From Brassica napus (lineage: Eukaryota; Streptophyta; Magnoliopsida; Brassicales; Brassicaceae), in NCBI RefSeq assembly GCF_020379485.1, contig NC_063435.1, positions 2,728,001 to 2,792,000 on the forward strand: 64,000 nucleotides of DNA, in the 5' to 3' direction. Positions 61,663 through 64,000 of this stretch are shown here, piece after piece (the stretch's first letter is position 1; every line of letters begins with the position of its first letter). The notes under the pieces were generated by a model. The model made no database searches and had not been told where the DNA came from. It saw nothing but the letters and a program-made list of their open reading frames with translations. Made by a program: the position numbers and the translations under genes.

Positions 61663-61815
61663 GGTCAGATATTGATCGATAAACTTTGTTGAAAACAAAT
61701 GGAGATTCTCGAAAGAGTAGATTTAAGAGGCTACTTTAGGAGTTTTGCTTCTAGACTCGATGATGTGAACCAATCTGCGCTTTGAAGAACAAAGGAAGAA
61801 ATGGAACACGCCACC
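61663..61815 (+). pseudogene. Relic of a nucleoside hydrolase 3' end
   Basis: Pieces read GQILIDKL, then QMEILERVDLRGYFRSFASR (with a stop between) and LDD, then a broken RTKEEM. They match the last ~50 residues of the NSH3-like gene at 63420-63590 (GQILIDKLHGRR, QILESIDSRG, SFASKLND, EEQRKAW). The words ILERVDL and FASRLDD are nearer to Arabidopsis NSH3 as I remember it than to the local neighbour, so this may be the tail of a separate former NSH copy. Confidence 0.75.
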
Positions 61816-62284
61816 AAGTTGAGAGAGAGCAACACAAAAATACTTATAACCACTCAAAGATTTGATTGAATGTATATGCTTCCTGGCTACTCTTTGGACT
61901 CATTTGATTGATAAAGCTTCCAAATATACGTGTGCTAAATCTTAAACATGGCATTCAATTACTTTAGCAGGAAAGACTCAAAGATATACGTGTGCTAACA
62001 TGCAATGAATCATCCACCTTCATTTTTTTTTGTGGTAAAATCCAAATGAAAAGGAAATAATGCTCAAATTTTAATTTAGTGATGGATTAGTCATCAAAAT
62101 GTCATTATCACTTTGGTATATGTTTTGGTGTTTTTGGTTTGGTACTTAAGGTATGTGGTTCCCGCTAACGATAGAATAAAGACGAGTGTTTTGATACACA
62201 TATATGATACACATTAGGTGCTAAGGTCTCTCTACATATTTCTTGTTACACAAGTAACTCTCTCATCACTTTTGAAATTTACAG
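61816..62284. other. Spacer and intron-like sequence before the NSH half-gene
   Basis: No exon for the N-terminal half of NSH3 is present. The last ~90 bases are intron-like and end in a good acceptor (AAATTTACAG). TACGTGTGCTAA occurs twice (about 61927 and 61987). Confidence 0.5.
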
Positions 62285-62626
62285 GCAATTATTGTCAGCC
62301 CTACCGGTTGGGCTAACGCAGCGACTATAGATGTGGTCTATGATCTGCTTCATATGATGGGACGTGACGACATACCAGTAGGTCTAGGGGACATGCTAGC
62401 ATTAAACCAGTCTGACCCAACATCTCCATCCGTTGGAGATTGCTTGTATGCCAAGGCCATTCCTCAAGGCTGTGGCGGTTTTCTTGATTCCGACACTCTC
62501 TATGGCCTCGCTCGTGACCTCCCAAGAAGCGCTCGTAGGTACTTAAATATGCACTGTAATAAATAGAGTAGTCTATGTCGTTATATATATGATACACATT
62601 AGGTGCTAAGGTCTCTCTACATATTT
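62201..62626. repeat. 41-bp perfect direct repeat in two neighbouring NSH introns
   Basis: The 41 bases at 62201-62241 (starting TATATGATACACATTAGGTG) recur exactly at 62586-62626. They flank the first preserved exon (62285-62538), one copy in the incomplete upstream intron and one in the next intron. Confidence 0.95.
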
Positions 62627-63595
62627 ATTTACTAACACTGTTTCTCAGATACATTGCAGAGACCTCAGTGGCACATGGAGCTCCGAGTAACACTGATAGT
62701 CCTGGACTTAGACAACCTTTGGCACTTGAAGTTTGGCAACATGTGACCAAATCCGTTAGTGAAGTGTCTAAGATCACTGTACTAACCAATGGACCATTGA
62801 CTAGCTTAGCCAAGATCATCTCATCAGATAAAAACTTAACCTCACTTATCAAGGTGAGAATCTTCTGTTACTTTCTCTCGTTTGAAGATCTTTAGTTAAG
62901 AGAACTTTTATGTAAATTTGCAGGAAGTTAACATTGTGGGAGGACATAAACATTAACAAATCAGACAGAGGGAACATATTCACTGTTCCTTCAAATGCAT
63001 ACGCTGAATTTAACATGTTTCTTGATCCTTTAGCAGCTAAGACTGTTCTTGAATCCGGTCTAAACATCACAATCATCCCTCTAGCCACCCAACGCAACTT
63101 GACCTCTTTTGAGATGATGCTCAACAGTCTCAACTCTACTGATAGAACACCTGAATCTCAATTCGTGCACCAGTTACTCGCTAGACTACATGCTCTTCAT
63201 CAGGATCACAGGAGCTACAAGCATGTGGTAGAAATCTCTCTAGTCTTCCGCTTCCTAACGGTTTAATATTCTCTGGTTTTTAAACAAACACTTAACTGTT
63301 GTTCCAGGGAATGTTCTTAGGAGAGGTTCTTGGAGCAATGGTCTTGGGAGGAGACCATGCTGTGTTGAAGCCAAAACTACGAGATGAGCAAGTTAAAGTG
63401 ATCGCAGAAGGGTCTGAATCGAAAGACGGTCAGATATTGATTGATAAACTGCATGGAAGACGAGTACAGATACTCGAAAGCATCGATTCAAGAGGCTGCT
63501 ACGAGAGTTTCGCTTCTAAGCTCAATGACAAGATACAATCTGCAATCATAGGAAGCTTTGAAGAACAAAGGAAGGCATGGATCAACATCACCTAG
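62285..63595 (+). pseudogene. 5'-truncated and frameshifted nucleoside hydrolase (NSH3-like, C-terminal half)
   Basis: Four exons: 62285-62538, 62649-62853, 62924-63227 and 63308-63595. They encode the second hydrolase domain of Arabidopsis NSH3 (At5g18860, an apoplastic purine nucleosidase of about 890 residues with two tandem domains). Visible motifs are AIIVSPTGWANAATIDVVYD, GCGGFLDSDTLYGLARDLP, KITVLTNGPLTSLAKI and SNAYAEFNMFLDPLAAKTVL, ending EEQRKAWINIT. The first domain, signal peptide and usual start are missing. Exon 3 is 304 bases, not a multiple of three: GGHKH is followed by TAA, and the family sequence resumes in another frame (ININKSDRGNIFT). The gene is therefore very likely dead. 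The first exon begins right after a splice acceptor, so the loss removed upstream exons whole. Confidence 0.85.
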
Positions 63596-64000
63596 CAGAA
63601 CACTCAGAAGAAAGAAACGGACCACACCACCAAGCAGAACGCTTAGAAAGAAGAAATGGATCACATAACCAATAAAGGATCTGAGTAAGTATATGTGCTT
63701 ACATATTATTCTCTGGTTTTGGCAGAAAAATATTATTTAGCAATTTTAACAGGAAAAACATGATTTTGAAGTTTTAAAAGAACTCAATTTCAAAATTTTT
63801 GTAAAGAAAATATCTAATATTAATAATTAATATAAACTAGTTGTTTTTTCTATTTATATTGAAAGATATTTAAAACTTTTAGATTTTGAGATGGAAATGC
63901 AACATCCAAACTGTACTTTTGTTTCATCTCAAATATCAATTTTTTTTTTTATGTTGTGTATTTTGTTTCCAGATTCAGCATTTAGAGCTGATGCAACTAT
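63596..64000. other. 3' flank at the window end
   Basis: A second diverged copy of the stop-proximal sequence is visible (GAACRCTYAGAAAGAAG repeated at about 63598-63617 and 63638-63657). The rest is AT-rich and no gene is seen before the end. Confidence 0.5.

Overview
The window is plant nuclear DNA from a crucifer, most likely Brassica or a close relative. The evidence is intron-rich genes with GT-AG borders, very AT-rich spacers full of DNA transposons, Helitrons and retroposon scraps, and a gene order that matches a block of Arabidopsis chromosome 5 (about At5g18570 to At5g18860, recalled from memory). The missing genes and decayed copies fit one subgenome of a polyploid undergoing gene loss.

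Layout. 1-5.6 kb: AT-rich spacer with a PIF/Harbinger-like element (1739-2385, TAA target duplication) and a minus-strand Helitron (3523-4556). 5.65-11.9 kb: divergent pair ObgC (plastid GTPase, minus) and TON2/FASS (phosphatase 2A regulatory subunit, plus). 12.3-13.7 kb: a TIR-only gene cut short at a Copia retrotransposon fragment, then a possible SINE. 13.9-14.2 kb: CC-type glutaredoxin (minus). 14.2-18.9 kb: gene-poor spacer. 18.95-28.1 kb: a decayed ISWI chromatin remodeller (CHR17-like, minus) with an early stop, frameshifts and a 3.2-kb Helitron in one intron; the Helitron carries RPA-like and thioredoxin-reductase relics. 28.8-33.9 kb: two tandem class 3 lipases (plus). 34.7-36.6 kb: MIEL1-type RING E3 ligase. 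36.6-44 kb: spacer with a small Gly/Cys-rich ORF, a LINE tail and a complete non-autonomous CACTA element (41100-43658). 44.09 kb: tRNA-Pro(UGG). 44.5-46.3 kb: RINGv membrane E3 (minus), then an F-box/FBD relic. 47.3-48.8 kb: divergent pair of mitochondrial genes, ribosomal protein L33 (minus) and complex I NDUFA8 (plus), sharing site II-like promoter motifs. 49.1-51.9 kb: Mutator-like element with a 9-bp target duplication. 52.1-54.7 kb: plastid chaperonin Cpn60-alpha 2. 57.0-61.3 kb: SPL7 (copper regulator). 61.7-63.6 kb: relic and half-gene of nucleoside hydrolase NSH3.

The intact genes are housekeeping or regulatory functions for plastid, mitochondrion, cytoskeleton, redox, ubiquitination and copper homeostasis. 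They do not form a pathway; they are neighbours by ancestral synteny. I did not find a clearly new biological system. The most notable items are the Helitron inside the dying ISWI gene, the TIR-only gene with its stop codon at a transposon junction, the halved NSH3 gene with a 41-bp repeat shared by two of its introns, and the tandem duplication just upstream of SPL7. Exon borders were derived by hand from splice motifs, reading frame and remembered Arabidopsis protein sequences; no alignment was run.
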